From contig JABMDL010000015.1 in assembly GCA_015903945.1 (NCBI GenBank), positions 57,151 to 121,150 on the forward strand: a DNA stretch of 64,000 bases, in the 5' to 3' direction. This document shows positions 1-11,238 of this stretch, in pieces; positions within the stretch are counted from its first letter, which is position 1; every line of letters starts with the position of its first letter. This DNA comes from Nitrospira sp. GTDB taxonomy: Bacteria; Nitrospirota; Nitrospiria; Nitrospirales; Nitrospiraceae. The position numbers and the translations under genes were made by a program. The notes under the pieces are model-generated. The model saw only the letters and a list, made by a program, of their open reading frames with translations, did no database searches and was not told the origin of the DNA.

Positions 1-1
1 G

Positions 2-640
2 AAGGAACTCGCCAGAGTCGGGGGGAACGGGGAGGCGGGCGGGCGCATCATCCTGGCCCATCTTGGAAACGGCGCGAGCATGGCGGCGGTCAAGGCCGGG
101 AAACCGATCGACACGACCATGGGATTCACCCCGACATCCGGCCTGCCGATGAGCCGACGATCGGGCGACCTTGATCCGGGGCTCGTTTCCTATCTGGAGC
201 GGACGGAAGGCATGAGCGCGGATCAGTTTCACAAGATGGTGAATGCGGAATCGGGCTTGCTCGGCATCTCGGAGATCAGTTCCGACATGCGGGACCTTCT
301 CAGGGAAGAACAGAACGATTCGAGGGCGGCGGAGGCGGTGTCGCTGTTTTGTTATCAGGCGAAAAAAACCGTTGGGGCGCTGGCCGCGGCTTTGGGTGGA
401 TTGGATACGCTGGTCTTTACGGCCGGCATCGGCGAACACTCGCCCGCCGTCCGCGCCCGCATCTGCGACGGTCTGGAATTCCTCGGCATCATGATCGATC
501 GCACGCGCAACCAGGCCGGTGCTCCGGTGATATCACAAGAGGGAAGCCCCGTGAGGGTTCGTGTGATGCATACGGATGAAGAACGTGAGATTGTGGAATC
601 GGTCGTGCGGTTGCTCGGAATCAACCCTACAATGGAGTGA
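2..640 (+). CDS. ackA: Acetate kinase, C-terminal part (5' truncated by window edge)
   Basis: Frame open from base 2: ...GGRIILAHLGNGASMAAVKAGKPIDTTMGFTPTSGLPMSRRSGDLDPG...FTAGIGEHSP, typical AckA. Confidence 0.95.
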   Translation, partial: KELARVGGNGEAGGRIILAHLGNGASMAAVKAGKPIDTTMGFTPTSGLPMSRRSGDLDPGLVSYLERTEGMSADQFHKMVNAESGLLGISEISSDMRDLLREEQNDSRAAEAVSLFCYQAKKTVGALAAALGGLDTLVFTAGIGEHSPAVRARICDGLEFLGIMIDRTRNQAGAPVISQEGSPVRVRVMHTDEEREIVESVVRLLGINPTME

Positions 641-646
641 GGATGT

Positions 647-3049
647 ATGGCACGGAAGATCCAAACATCGCTGAGCCCTGATCTCTTGAAGAAGATGGAC
701 GCCTATTGGCGGGCGGCCAATTATCTGTCGGTCGGCCAGATCTATCTCTACGATAATCCGCTGCTGAAACAACGGCTGACTCGCGCGCACATCAAGCCTC
801 GCCTGCTCGGCCATTGGGGCACGACGCCGGGGTTGAACTTCGTCTACGTCCATTTGAACCGCATCATCAAGGAACACGACCTCAATATGATCTATATCAC
901 CGGTCCCGGCCACGGGGGTCCCGGTCTCGTCGCGAACGCCTATCTCGAAGGCACTTACTGCGAAGTCTACACGAATGTTTCTCAGGACGAGCGAGGAATG
1001 AAGCGTCTGTTCAAGCAGTTTTCTTTCCCCGGCGGCATCCCCAGCCATGTAGCTCCGGAGACACCCGGCTCCATTCACGAAGGAGGTGAACTGGGGTATG
1101 CGCTCTCACATGCCTACGGAGCCGTCTTCGACAATCCGGATCTCATTGCGGCCTGCGTCATAGGTGACGGCGAAGCGGAGACCGGTCCGCTTGCCACCAG
1201 CTGGCACTCCAACAAGTTTCTCAATCCGGTCAACGACGGCGTCGTCCTGCCGATTCTCCATCTAAACGGTTACAAGATTGCGAATCCGACGGTGCTGGCT
1301 CGGATCAGTCACGACGAGCTGGATCACCTGATGCGCGGGTATGGCTACATCCCTTATTTCGTCGAGGGAAGCGATCCGTGGGAGATGCATCGACTCATGG
1401 CTGCGACGCTTGATTCCGTCGTGAGCGACATCGAGCGTATTAAGTCCACTGCCCGCCGGGGAGGCTCCATGCAGCGGCCGCTCTGGCCGATGATCGTGCT
1501 CCGCACGCCGAAAGGCTGGACCTGCCCGCCACAGATCGACGGCAAGCGGACAGAAGATTACTGGCGATCCCATCAAGTGCCGATGGGAGACATGGACAAG
1601 CCGGCGCATATCAAGATACTCGAACGATGGATGAAGAGCTACAAACCCCACGAGTTGTTCGACAAGACAGGAGCTCTTCAACCGGAACTGGCGGCGCTGG
1701 CGCCAAGAGGAAGCCGTCGTATGAGTGCGAATCCCCATGCGAACGGGGGCCTGTTGCTCAAAGATCTGCGTCTGCCGGATTTCCGTGAGTATGCCGTCAA
1801 GATTCCGGGACCCGGTGCCTTCGAAGCGGAATCCACTCGTGTGATGGGGGCCTTTTTGCGGGATACGATGAAGCTCAACATGGAGCAACGGAATTTCCGC
1901 CTCTTCAGTCCGGACGAAAACAACTCCAATCGCTGGCAAGATGTCTTGGACGTTACCAGCCGGGCTTGGATGGCGGACCGTCTTCCGTACGACGACCATC
2001 TGGCGCCGGACGGAAGGGTCATGGAGATGCTCAGTGAACACCAGTGCCAGGGGTGGCTAGAGGGGTATCTCCTGACCGGCCGGCACGGCTTCTTTTCCTG
2101 CTACGAGGCCTTCATCCACATCATTGACTCGATGTTCAATCAACACGCCAAATGGCTCAAGGTCTGCAACCATATCCCGTGGCGGCGACCGATCGCCTCG
2201 CTGAATTATCTGCTCTCTTCTCACGTCTGGAGGCAGGATCACAACGGCTTCAGTCATCAAGATCCCGGTTTTATCGATCACGTGGTCAACAAGAAAGCCG
2301 AGGTGATCCGCGTCTATCTGCCGCCCGACGCCAATACGCTCCTATCCGTTACCGACCATTGTCTGCGCAGTCGCAACCAGGTGAACGTCATCGTGGCGGG
2401 CAAACAACGGGCCCTTCAGTGGCTCACCATGGAGGAATCGATCACCCATTGCACGGCGGGCATCGGCATCTGGGAGTGGGCCAGTAACGACAAGGATAGC
2501 GAGCCGGATGTGGTGATGGCCTGTTGCGGCGATGTCCCCACCATGGAAACGCTGGCGGCCGTGTCCTTGATGCGGACCTATCTGCCGACGGTGAGAGTTC
2601 GCGTCATCAACGTGGTCGATCTGATGAAGCTGCAACCGACCACGGAGCATCCGAACGGTTTGTCGGACAGAGATTTCGATGCCTTGTTCACAACGGATAA
2701 GCCGATCATTTTCGCCTTCCATGGCTATCCCTGGCTGATTCACCGGCTGACCTACCGGCGGACCAATCACAGGAATCTCCATGTGCGAGGGTACAAGGAA
2801 GAAGGGACGACCACGACGCCGTTCGACATGGCGGTGATGAACGACCTCGACCGTTTCCATCTGGTTGCCGATGTCATCGATCGGATCCCCCTCCGCGGCT
2901 CCCGTGCCGACTATGCCAAGCAGGCTATCCGGGACAAACGGATCGAGCACAAACAGTACATCGCCGAATACGGCGAAGACATGCCGGAGATCAGCCAATG
3001 GAAGTGGAATAATCGAGGCAACGCTGCCAAAGGATCGCGGTCTCGTTGA
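647..3049 (+). CDS. xfp: Phosphoketolase (xylulose-5-P/fructose-6-P)
   Basis: 800 aa; [44 protein letters not shown] motifs; adjacent to ackA. Confidence 0.96.
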   Translation: MARKIQTSLSPDLLKKMDAYWRAANYLSVGQIYLYDNPLLKQRLTRAHIKPRLLGHWGTTPGLNFVYVHLNRIIKEHDLNMIYITGPGHGGPGLVANAYLEGTYCEVYTNVSQDERGMKRLFKQFSFPGGIPSHVAPETPGSIHEGGELGYALSHAYGAVFDNPDLIAACVIGDGEAETGPLATSWHSNKFLNPVNDGVVLPILHLNGYKIANPTVLARISHDELDHLMRGYGYIPYFVEGSDPWEMHRLMAATLDSVVSDIERIKSTARRGGSMQRPLWPMIVLRTPKGWTCPPQIDGKRTEDYWRSHQVPMGDMDKPAHIKILERWMKSYKPHELFDKTGALQPELAALAPRGSRRMSANPHANGGLLLKDLRLPDFREYAVKIPGPGAFEAESTRVMGAFLRDTMKLNMEQRNFRLFSPDENNSNRWQDVLDVTSRAWMADRLPYDDHLAPDGRVMEMLSEHQCQGWLEGYLLTGRHGFFSCYEAFIHIIDSMFNQHAKWLKVCNHIPWRRPIASLNYLLSSHVWRQDHNGFSHQDPGFIDHVVNKKAEVIRVYLPPDANTLLSVTDHCLRSRNQVNVIVAGKQRALQWLTMEESITHCTAGIGIWEWASNDKDSEPDVVMACCGDVPTMETLAAVSLMRTYLPTVRVRVINVVDLMKLQPTTEHPNGLSDRDFDALFTTDKPIIFAFHGYPWLIHRLTYRRTNHRNLHVRGYKEEGTTTTPFDMAVMNDLDRFHLVADVIDRIPLRGSRADYAKQAIRDKRIEHKQYIAEYGEDMPEISQWKWNNRGNAAKGSRSR

Positions 3050-3179
3050 ATGTGACCGGCCGCCGGCTGAAACTTCCACCGAAGTGGGTGAATTTTCTCT
3101 CTGAAATGTGCTATCGAAGGAGGCTTTTCCATGGGAGATCCATGGCTGGGGATAGGCGCTGGTAAAGGGAGGGACGAGC

Positions 3180-4151
3180 ATGGGCCGGGTGGTGCCGTTC
3201 AATCGATGGGCGATTGGGATTGTGTGCAGCAGCGTTCTGCTGGCAGGGGGGGCGTATGCAGACGAAGTGGACGCACACAAGCAGGACGACAAGGACAAGA
3301 AGGTGGAAGCGCTCCTCGATTGCCGGTACGATCGCCCCGATGTTGGAGCAACGAGCGAGGCCTTTCCGTCCGACGATGTTTTTCGTCCACTCATTGCTGA
3401 TCCGAAGCAGCCGCAGTTCTTTGCTATCTGGCAACACGTCAATCCACGTAACGGTGGGGTATCCTATAACCTGGGATCGGTGGCCATCGGCGAAAACTTT
3501 GGCTTTTACACCAAGCGGCAGGGGTGCAACGGATGGCAAATAGGCTTGTTGACTGGCATCTTCGCGCAGTTCAACCTGGACACGAGCAACGCCGCGCTGA
3601 TCAACACCGATTTCAACGTGGGCATCCCGATCTCGTGGCGGGCAGGGAATTGGTCGGCGCGGCTCCGCTATTATCACCAAAGCAGCCACCTCGGCGATGA
3701 ATTCCTCATAAGCAATTTAAATAATCCCGGATTTAAACGATGGACTCTCAGTATTGAGGAAGTGGATGCCATATTGTCCTATGACTACCAGTGGATCCGT
3801 CTGTATGGAGGAGGCGGATATCTGGTGCACCGCGAACCGTCATTCCTCGATGCCGGACGCATCCAGTGGGGATTCGAAGCTCGGGCCCCCGCGATGCGTA
3901 CGCGAATCTTGGCGCCCTTCCTCGACCGGCTGGTCGTGACGCCCGTGCTCTCGGCGGATTTCAAGTCGATGGATCAACACGCCTGGCTCATCGATACCAA
4001 TGTGCTCGGCGGGTTTGAATGGTCTCGAACCGGTTCCCGTCGTCGTTTTCGGATCATGGCGACGTATTTTTATGGCCATAACCCCTATGGGCAATTCTTT
4101 ATCGATCAGAAGATCCAATCGATCGGCCTCGGAGCCTACTTCATGTTTTAA
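3180..4151 (+). CDS. Outer-membrane protein, DUF1207-like
   Basis: Signal peptide, beta-rich sequence ending in aromatic F; QFFAIWQHVNPRNGGVSYNLGSVAIGENFGFY. Confidence 0.7.
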   Translation: MGRVVPFNRWAIGIVCSSVLLAGGAYADEVDAHKQDDKDKKVEALLDCRYDRPDVGATSEAFPSDDVFRPLIADPKQPQFFAIWQHVNPRNGGVSYNLGSVAIGENFGFYTKRQGCNGWQIGLLTGIFAQFNLDTSNAALINTDFNVGIPISWRAGNWSARLRYYHQSSHLGDEFLISNLNNPGFKRWTLSIEEVDAILSYDYQWIRLYGGGGYLVHREPSFLDAGRIQWGFEARAPAMRTRILAPFLDRLVVTPVLSADFKSMDQHAWLIDTNVLGGFEWSRTGSRRRFRIMATYFYGHNPYGQFFIDQKIQSIGLGAYFMF

Positions 4152-4192
4152 CGAACCGCCGGCCGAGGGACTGTAAGGAGGTCGCGCGAGCG

Positions 4193-5995
4193 ATGGATAA
4201 AAAAGTTTCCTTTTCCCTAGGGTACGTGCTGCTCGCAATCATGGCCGTCGTTCTGGTGCATGACTTCATTCATGCTCTGAACCAAGTGGAAGAAGTCCCC
4301 TACAGCCAGTTCAAGAGCTGGGTCGCGGAAGGTAAAGTGGCGGAAGTGGCCGTGAGCAGCCAGCGACTGACCGGAAAGCTCAAGCCAGAAGGAGATTCCA
4401 AGACAGGGCAGTTGTTCGCGACGATCCGGGTCGAGGATCCCGATCTGGTCCGTGAGCTTCATGAGCGCGGCGTCGTGTTCGGCGGCGTGATCGAAAGCAC
4501 CTTTTGGCGTGATCTCCTCTCGTGGGTCCTGCCGGTGGCCCTGTTCGCCGGTGTCTGGATCTTCATTCTTCGCCGGATGGGGCAAGCTCAGGGCGGCTTC
4601 ATGCAAGTGGGGCAATCCAAAGCGAAGATCTATGTGGAGAAAGACATCAAGGTGACGTTTGCGGACGTGGCTGGGGTGGATGAGGCGAAAGAGGAACTGC
4701 GCGAGGTGATCGAGTTCCTCAAAACGCCGGAGAAATTCACCAAGCTGGGCGGCAAGATTCCCAAGGGCATTCTGTTGGTCGGCCCGCCGGGAACTGGGAA
4801 AACGCTGCTCGCCCGCGCGGTGGCCGGTGAGGCCGGTGTGACGTTCTTCAGCATCAGCGGTTCCGAGTTCGTCGAAATGTTCGTAGGGGTTGGGGCGGCC
4901 CGTGTGCGCGATTTGTTCGATCAGGCGAAGTTGAAGGCGCCATGCATCATTTTCATCGACGAGTTGGATGCGCTCGGAAAAGCGCGTGGCGTGGGACCTA
5001 TGGGCCATGAAGAGCGGGAACAAACGCTCAATCAGTTGCTGGTCGAGATGGATGGCTTCGATCCTCGCATCGGGGTCATCCTCATGGCAGCGACCAACCG
5101 CCCAGAAATTCTCGATCCTGCGTTGCTGCGGGCCGGCCGGTTCGATCGTCATGTGGTAGTGGACCGTCCGGACAAGGTCGGCCGCCTCGCGATTCTTCGT
5201 GTGCATGCCAGACAGGTGACGCTCGGTCCCGATGCCGATCTCGAAAACATCGCCGCTATGACTCCGGGATTTTCCGGCGCCGATTTGGCGAATATCATTA
5301 ACGAGGCGGCGTTGCTGGCGGTGCGCCGCGGCAAGGATCAGGTCGGTATTTCTGAACTACAGGAGGCGGTTGAGCGAGTCATCGCCGGGTTGGAAAAGAG
5401 GAATCGCGTCCTAAACAAGATGGAAAAGGAACGGGTCGCCTTTCATGAAACCGGCCATGCACTCGTCGCCATGTCGTTGCCGGGGATGGATCAGGTACAG
5501 AAGATTTCCATTATTCCTCGGGGCGTGGCGGCGCTCGGTTACACGCTCCAGCTTCCGACGGAAGACCGATTCTTGATGACAAAGTCCGAACTCGAGAACA
5601 AAGTCGCTGTATTACTCGGTGGCCGGATTGCGGAAGAGCTGACCTTCGGCGAGGCCTCGACGGGAGCGCAGAACGATCTGGTGAAGGCCACCGACATCGC
5701 GAAAAGTATGGTGAAGGCCTACGGGATGAGCGACAAATTGGGCACCATCACGCTCGAGCGGGAGCGGCAACCCCAGTTTCTCCAGCTGCCGATCGGGTCT
5801 GAAAAGGGCGATTATTCCGAAGAGACCGCACGGGAGATCGACTGCGAAGTGCGCCGGATCATCGACGAGCAGTATGGGCGGGTCCGACAGCTGTTGGAGG
5901 AGCGAAAAGCGGCGCTGCACCAAGGTGCCACGTTGCTCCTGGAACGAGAGGTGATCACCGGACCAGAGCTGAAAGCCATTATGGAACAGGTGTGA
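4193..5995 (+). CDS. ftsH: ATP-dependent zinc metalloprotease FtsH
   Basis: [18 protein letters not shown] Walker A, HETGHA zinc motif, N-terminal TM segments. Confidence 0.97.
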   Translation: MDKKVSFSLGYVLLAIMAVVLVHDFIHALNQVEEVPYSQFKSWVAEGKVAEVAVSSQRLTGKLKPEGDSKTGQLFATIRVEDPDLVRELHERGVVFGGVIESTFWRDLLSWVLPVALFAGVWIFILRRMGQAQGGFMQVGQSKAKIYVEKDIKVTFADVAGVDEAKEELREVIEFLKTPEKFTKLGGKIPKGILLVGPPGTGKTLLARAVAGEAGVTFFSISGSEFVEMFVGVGAARVRDLFDQAKLKAPCIIFIDELDALGKARGVGPMGHEEREQTLNQLLVEMDGFDPRIGVILMAATNRPEILDPALLRAGRFDRHVVVDRPDKVGRLAILRVHARQVTLGPDADLENIAAMTPGFSGADLANIINEAALLAVRRGKDQVGISELQEAVERVIAGLEKRNRVLNKMEKERVAFHETGHALVAMSLPGMDQVQKISIIPRGVAALGYTLQLPTEDRFLMTKSELENKVAVLLGGRIAEELTFGEASTGAQNDLVKATDIAKSMVKAYGMSDKLGTITLERERQPQFLQLPIGSEKGDYSEETAREIDCEVRRIIDEQYGRVRQLLEERKAALHQGATLLLEREVITGPELKAIMEQV

Positions 5996-6002
5996 ACAAA
6001 GC

Positions 6003-7118
6003 ATGCCCGTGGAGCAACAGGCAAGCATCTCCGTGAACGGCAACGTCGTTCGTTGCGAAGGGGCCTGGACCCTTCCGAACTTGGACGAGTTGGAGCGCGA
6101 CAGTGAAAAACTTCGGTGGCCTGACGCGCCCGACGTGACGTATGAAGCCGGGGAGGTCACCGCGATGGATACCGGCGGTGCCGTGGTGCTGCAACAGAGC
6201 ATCAATAGTCTGCGCCGTGCCGGTCGAAGCGTGTCTCTCCGTGGGTTGAAACCAGAATTTGCCGAGCTGGTCCGTCTGATCGATGCCCGGTCCTCCCTCA
6301 ATCACGCGGCCGCTCTCCGGCGGGATGGCTGGCGGGAGCGGCTGGCTCGGAATCTCCAGCGACGAGAAGAAGCAATCCTTCACGGGCTCGCGTTTCTCGG
6401 AGAGACCACGGTTGCATTCGGTCGCTTGGTGATGCGGCCGCGATCCATCCGCTGGAAGGCCCTGATGCGGGTGGTGGAACTGGACGGCGTGCGCGCTTTG
6501 CCGATCACGGGTCTGCTGACGTTCCTCGTCGGCGTCGTCATCGCCTATCAGGGCGCAGAGCAGCTGCGCAAGTTCGGCACGAACATTTTCATCGTCGACT
6601 TGGTCGGGATTTCGCTGGTGCGCGAGATTGCCCCTTTGATCGTCGCGATTCTCATCGCGGGCCGGTCCGGGTCGGCCTACGCGGCGGAGATCGGCACCAT
6701 GAAGGTGACGGAGGAATTGGACGCGGTCCGGACGCTCGGCATCTCGCCCATCAATCTGCTCGTGCTTCCGAGAGCCCTGGCCCTCGTCGTCGCCTTACCA
6801 CTGCTGACGGTCTATGCGGATGTATTGGGTGTGTTCGGCGGCATGCTCATCGCGTCCAGCCAATTGAACGTGAGCTTCACCGAATTCGTGAGCCGGTTCG
6901 AAGAGGCGGTTGCGGTGCGGCATTTTCTGATCGGCCTCGCCAAGGCGCCGTTCTTTGCTATGATAATCGCGTTGGTCGGCTGTTACCAAGGGTTTCAGAT
7001 CAGGGGAGGCGTCGATGATGTGGGTCGGCATACGACCATCAGTGTCGTACAGAGCATTTTCCTGGTCATCGTGTTCGACGCGATTTGCAGCATTCTGACG
7101 AACTGGTGGGATTTGTGA
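6003..7118 (+). CDS. MlaE-type ABC permease with N-terminal STAS (MlaB-like) domain
   Basis: STAS-like N-terminus, then MlaE family core (GRSGSAYAAEIGTMKVTEELDAVRTLGI). Confidence 0.92.
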   Translation: MPVEQQASISVNGNVVRCEGAWTLPNLDELERDSEKLRWPDAPDVTYEAGEVTAMDTGGAVVLQQSINSLRRAGRSVSLRGLKPEFAELVRLIDARSSLNHAAALRRDGWRERLARNLQRREEAILHGLAFLGETTVAFGRLVMRPRSIRWKALMRVVELDGVRALPITGLLTFLVGVVIAYQGAEQLRKFGTNIFIVDLVGISLVREIAPLIVAILIAGRSGSAYAAEIGTMKVTEELDAVRTLGISPINLLVLPRALALVVALPLLTVYADVLGVFGGMLIASSQLNVSFTEFVSRFEEAVAVRHFLIGLAKAPFFAMIIALVGCYQGFQIRGGVDDVGRHTTISVVQSIFLVIVFDAICSILTNWWDL

Positions 7119-7120
7119 CG

Positions 7121-7183
7121 CGCGCGACAGGCGCGCGTCGCGGGACGGGTGGATCCGGTCTTCCATTTAACGCCTGTCGCGCG
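7121..7183. repeat. Perfect 13-bp inverted repeat, intergenic
   Basis: CGCGCGACAGGCG (7121-7133) / CGCCTGTCGCGCG (7171-7183). Confidence 0.8.
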
Positions 7184-7221
7184 TTTCTCGCACGTCTCGC
7201 TGGCGCAGGAGTGCAGACAAG

Positions 7222-8064
7222 ATGGGGACAAGGGGGCTGAGCGGCATTGAGTCACGAGGCGGCTCCGACGGCGTCCACGTGCCGGTGATCGAAGTCAGCC
7301 ACGTGTCGACGACGTTCGGACAGGCCGTCGTGCACGCGGACGTGAGTTTGGCTATCCATCAGGGGGAAGTCTTCGCGATCGCCGGAGGAAACGGCTGCGG
7401 CAAGTCCACGCTGCTGCGGGAGATCATCGGCCTGTTGACGCCATCGAGCGGAACGATCAGATTGTTCGGTGTGGACAGCCGGAACCTCGAGGAGAGCAAC
7501 GGTCGGCCGATCCACCGCCGGTTCGGTGTCATGTTCCAGCACGGCGCCCTCTTCAGCTCGCTCACGCTGGCGGAAAACGTGGCGGTCCCGTTGCGCGAAC
7601 ATACAGACTTGAATCCACGGTTGATTCGGGAGATCGTAGAGATCAAGATCGCGATGGTAGGGCTGCCGCCGGACAGCGCCGGGAAGTTTCCCAATGAACT
7701 CAGCGGTGGGATGCGGCGGAGGGCCGCACTGGCCCGTGCGATTGTGATGGACCCCGAGCTGATCTTTCTCGATGAACCGACGGCGGGCTTAGACCCGATG
7801 ATTGCGGCCGGATTCGACGAATTGGTCCTGTCGCTGAAAACGCTCTTGGGACTGACGGTGGTGATGGTGACGCACGATCTCGATTCGCTCTGGCGCATCG
7901 CGACCCGCGTGGCGGTGCTGGGAAACGGCAAGGTGTTGGGAGTCGGAACCATGCCGGAATTATCGCAGTCCAATGACCCCGTGATTCGCGAATACTTCCA
8001 CGGCTTGCGGGGCCGCGCGGCGCAGGAGCAGGCGGCGTGGAACGGAGAGAAGCGTGACGCATGA
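7222..8064 (+). CDS. MlaF-type ABC transporter ATPase
   Basis: GGNGCGKSTLLREI Walker A, LSGGMRRRAALARA signature, IFLDEPTAGLDP. Confidence 0.94.
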   Translation: MGTRGLSGIESRGGSDGVHVPVIEVSHVSTTFGQAVVHADVSLAIHQGEVFAIAGGNGCGKSTLLREIIGLLTPSSGTIRLFGVDSRNLEESNGRPIHRRFGVMFQHGALFSSLTLAENVAVPLREHTDLNPRLIREIVEIKIAMVGLPPDSAGKFPNELSGGMRRRAALARAIVMDPELIFLDEPTAGLDPMIAAGFDELVLSLKTLLGLTVVMVTHDLDSLWRIATRVAVLGNGKVLGVGTMPELSQSNDPVIREYFHGLRGRAAQEQAAWNGEKRDA

Positions 8065-8068
8065 AAGG

Positions 8069-8165
8069 AAGAGCATATAGCTTGTAGCGTATGGCCCGAA
8101 CAAGAGAGCTTCGTCCATATTTACTGTCCGAGGTTTTGACCATACGCCATAGGCCATAAGCTCTT
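8069..8165. repeat. Heptad-word hairpin element
   Basis: Arm AAGAGCATATAGCTTGTAGCGTATGGCC (8069-8096) pairs with GACCATACGCCATAGGCCATAAGCTCTT (8138-8165), about 22/28 positions. Confidence 0.8.
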
Positions 8166-8176
8166 AAGAGCGAGAG

Positions 8177-9142
8177 ATGGAACCCAAGGTCAACTACGTA
8201 CTCGTCGGTGCCTTCGTCGCGATCCTCGGCGCGGTAGTGTTGTTCGGCGTGCTGTGGCTGGGGAAGGCCGACTACCGGGGTATCTACGACCGCTACGAGG
8301 CGTATTTCCGGGAGTCGGTGGCAGGGCTGAGCGTCGATTCGACGGTGAAGTATCGCGGCGTTGATGTGGGCCGGGTGAAGGATATCGCCTTGCGCCCCGA
8401 TAATCCGGAAGAGGTGAAGTTGACACTGGATATCGCCCGGGGGACGCCGATCAAAACCGACACCGTCGCCGTTCTTCAGACTCAGGGGCTGACCGGTCTG
8501 GCCACGATCAATCTCACCGGAGGAAGCAAAGAAGCGGCGCCGCTTGTGGCTCTGGAGGGGGAATACTATCCTGTCATCAAGACCGGTCCGTCCCCTTCAT
8601 TTTTCCGGTCCGATGAAGCCATCTCGCGTTTGCTGTCCGATCAGTCGCTCCCCCATCTCTTGGCCAATCTGGACTCGCTGGCGAAGGGGGCGGCGGATAC
8701 CTTAGACGAGGAGAATCGCGCGAGGCTGAAACGAACGATCCGGGATCTGTCCGAGGTCGTGCATTCCGTCGCAGCACACCAGACTCAGATCGAGCAAAGC
8801 CTGAACGGCGCGGCCCGCAGTGCCGACAATCTCGTCAAGCTGACGGCGGCATTGAATGAGGAAGTCCCGGTCTTGCTGGCGAGGATCAACAAGAGCGCGA
8901 CCGCCTTGAACGCGATGACGGAAGACCTGGTGCAGACGAGCAAAACGGTGCGGTCGTTCGTAAGTGACAACCGGTCCGAGTTGGAACATTTCTCGCGGCA
9001 CACTTTGCCGGAAGCAGGGACATTGGTCGTCGAACTCAGGCAGCTGGCCGGAGTCTTGGGGCGTGTGGCAAGGGATGTGGAACGCGAGCCCAGTTCGCTC
9101 GTGTTCGGAAAACCCCCGCCTTCGCGCGGGCCGGGAGAGTAG
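8177..9142 (+). CDS. MCE/MlaD domain protein
   Basis: N-terminal TM, FRESVAGLSVDSTVKYRGVDVGRVKDIAL MCE motif. Confidence 0.92.
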   Translation: MEPKVNYVLVGAFVAILGAVVLFGVLWLGKADYRGIYDRYEAYFRESVAGLSVDSTVKYRGVDVGRVKDIALRPDNPEEVKLTLDIARGTPIKTDTVAVLQTQGLTGLATINLTGGSKEAAPLVALEGEYYPVIKTGPSPSFFRSDEAISRLLSDQSLPHLLANLDSLAKGAADTLDEENRARLKRTIRDLSEVVHSVAAHQTQIEQSLNGAARSADNLVKLTAALNEEVPVLLARINKSATALNAMTEDLVQTSKTVRSFVSDNRSELEHFSRHTLPEAGTLVVELRQLAGVLGRVARDVEREPSSLVFGKPPPSRGPGE

Positions 9143-9146
9143 GTGG

Positions 9147-9249
9147 CGTGAAACGTCACTCGTGACTCGTGAAGCGTGAAGCGCAGGATGGCACGGGAGC
9201 GGCTCTCAGCATTGTTTGCGAGATACGAGATACGCTTCACGTATGACGG
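9147..9249. repeat. Heptad-word element
   Basis: CGTGAAA CGTCACT CGTGACT CGTGAAG CGTGAAG ... CGAGATA CGAGATA CGCTTCA CGTATGA. Confidence 0.82.
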
Positions 9250-9261
9250 AAGAGATCGCAG

Positions 9262-9894
9262 ATGAAGAATTGGATTGCCCGGACGGTGTGTATGTTGTTG
9301 GCGCTGACGGTGTCGGGCTGTCTCCCGACCCGTCTGGAGTCTCCGCCCACCCATACATTTCGATTGAGTTTCGATCCGGTACGGACTGAGGCCCGCGTGG
9401 CCGATATCAACGGCCCGATTCTGTTGATCAGCGTGCCGCTGGCTGAGCCGGGGTATGAGACAACGAAGATGGTGTATCTCAAGCGGCCCTATGAGCTGGA
9501 GCCCTACGCTGTCAACCAATGGGCTGATACGCCGGCGCGCATGTTCGCCTCCTTGATGAACGAGACGCTGAGTCGGAACGGAACGTGGCGCGCCGTCGTT
9601 CCTTTGCCCAGCTCCATTCGCGGCGACTTCCGCCTCGATATGTACGGGTTTGCCCTACAACAGGAATTCGTGCAGGATCCAAGCTGTGTCCGGGTCTCGG
9701 TGCGTGCTCAACTGATCGATGTCAGAGAGTCGCGTGTCGTCGGGACCCGCGCGTTTGAAACGGTGGAGAATGCACCGAGCGGGGACGCGTACGGCGGCGT
9801 CGTGGCCGCCAACCGGGCGGTTGCCGTCTTGATCGACGACATGGCGTCGTGGCTTCAGGAATGTGTGCGGCGTTCACCGGAGTGCGGCCGTTGA
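9262..9894 (+). CDS. ABC-type transport auxiliary lipoprotein
   Basis: Lipobox LTVSGCL; position at end of mla operon; PqiC-like auxiliary component. Confidence 0.78.
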   Translation: MKNWIARTVCMLLALTVSGCLPTRLESPPTHTFRLSFDPVRTEARVADINGPILLISVPLAEPGYETTKMVYLKRPYELEPYAVNQWADTPARMFASLMNETLSRNGTWRAVVPLPSSIRGDFRLDMYGFALQQEFVQDPSCVRVSVRAQLIDVRESRVVGTRAFETVENAPSGDAYGGVVAANRAVAVLIDDMASWLQECVRRSPECGR

Positions 9895-9927
9895 GCGGAT
9901 CGTTTTGGTCGCAGAGAAAGGGCATCC

Positions 9928-10278
9928 ATGATGAGCCTCCGCCGGTGTGCCTTGTGCATCGTGACGGTGGCCTGTTCTCTGGCAATGTCCGCGATAGGAT
10001 CTGATGCAGGTGAACGGAACCTGTCGAGGGGCAAGACGCTCTACGAAAAATATTGCCTGGCCTGTCATGGTCCGAGGGGCCGAGGAGACGGAGCTGTGCG
10101 GTTCGATCCACCTGTCGCGGATCTCACGTCGAGTGAAGTACTCACCAAGCCGGACTCCCGCCTCTTACAGAGCATCCATGAGGGTCGGCCGAATACCGCC
10201 ATGGATACATGGAAGCGGGTCATGTCCGAAGAAGCGACTCGTGATGTGCTCGCCTATATCCTGACTTTTCCACGGTGA
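9928..10278 (+). CDS. Mono-heme c-type cytochrome
   Basis: Signal peptide, CLACHG, IHEGRPNTAMDTWK. Confidence 0.9.
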   Translation: MMSLRRCALCIVTVACSLAMSAIGSDAGERNLSRGKTLYEKYCLACHGPRGRGDGAVRFDPPVADLTSSEVLTKPDSRLLQSIHEGRPNTAMDTWKRVMSEEATRDVLAYILTFPR

Positions 10279-10296
10279 CGGAGCCGATGCCGCCTG

Positions 10297-10773
10297 ATGA
10301 AAGCATCCTGGAAAACCGGCCTGAGTTTTGGGCTGACCTCTGGCGTTATCACGACACTCGGATTGATGGTGGGTCTGCATGCAGGGACCCATTCGCAGGC
10401 CGTGGTGCTGGGCGGGATTCTGACGATCGCCGTGGCCGACGCCCTCTCGGATGCCATGGGCATTCATCTGGCAGAAGAATCGAAGAACAGCGGCCCCGCC
10501 AGTCACGTCTGGGAAGCCACGCTGGCCACGTTCGCCGCAAAGTTCATGATTGCGGGGACCTTTGTTGTGCCGGTGCTGACCCGTCCGCTGGATCAAGCAA
10601 TCGTGATCAGCATTGTCTGGGGGCTATCCCTGCTGACGGCCCTCAGTCTCTTCGTGGCGCGGGCCCAATCGATTGCTCCGTGGAAGGTGATCGGCGAACA
10701 TCTCTTGATCGCCCTGTGCGTGGTGGCGATCACACATGGTATCGGTGATTGGGTGCAAGGCTGGATGGAGTGA
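10297..10773 (+). CDS. VIT1/CCC1-like membrane protein
   Basis: GLTSGVITTLGLMVGLHAGT...ADALSDAMGIHLAEES resembles the VIT family; several TM helices. Confidence 0.65.
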   Translation: MKASWKTGLSFGLTSGVITTLGLMVGLHAGTHSQAVVLGGILTIAVADALSDAMGIHLAEESKNSGPASHVWEATLATFAAKFMIAGTFVVPVLTRPLDQAIVISIVWGLSLLTALSLFVARAQSIAPWKVIGEHLLIALCVVAITHGIGDWVQGWME

Positions 10774-10782
10774 GAAGCGGAG

Positions 10783-11223
10783 GTGAGTATGGACGTTCGG
10801 AGCAAGGTCTATCACTATCAAACGAAGGTCGTGTGGACTGAACAGCGCAGAGGCGCGATGTCTTGTGAAGGCAAGCCGGATGTGGAAGTGGCGACGCCAC
10901 CGGAATTCAAGGGGCATGAGGGGATCTGGTCGCCGGAGGATCTGTTTGTGGCGTCGGCGAACATCTGCCTGATGACGACATTCCTAGCCGTCGCCGAACG
11001 GGCCGGTCTTGCTTTCTCTGCGTACGAAAGTACGGCCGAGGGCCGGCTGGAGCTGGTGGAAGGAAAGTTTCAGTTCACCGCCATCGTGATCAAGCCGACG
11101 ATTACGCTGGAGTCGGAAACCGATGCTGCCAAGGCCAGAGAGCTGATCGAAAAGGCCGAAGCCCATTGCCTGATTTCCAACTCGATGAAAGCCACGGTGA
11201 CCTTGGAGCCGGTCATCCGGTGA
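10783..11223 (+). CDS. OsmC family protein
   Basis: WSPEDLFVASANICLMTTFLAVAERAGL. Confidence 0.88.
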   Translation: MSMDVRSKVYHYQTKVVWTEQRRGAMSCEGKPDVEVATPPEFKGHEGIWSPEDLFVASANICLMTTFLAVAERAGLAFSAYESTAEGRLELVEGKFQFTAIVIKPTITLESETDAAKARELIEKAEAHCLISNSMKATVTLEPVIR

Positions 11224-11238
11224 ACAAGCACAACAAGC

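Noticed and set aside
3129-3150. Short CCATGG...CCATGG palindrome before 3180
   Set aside because: Too short to be informative; expected by chance.
2342-3442. Long minus-strand ORFs opposite phosphoketolase and its neighbour (e.g. 366 aa, 259 aa)
   Set aside because: They lie antisense to clearly coding genes; high-GC codon bias opens antisense frames and no recognisable domains are present.
10275-10748. Alternative ORF (157 aa) overlapping the VIT-like gene
   Set aside because: The 10297-10773 frame has coherent TM helices and family motifs; the alternative is Arg/Asp/Gly-rich shadow sequence.
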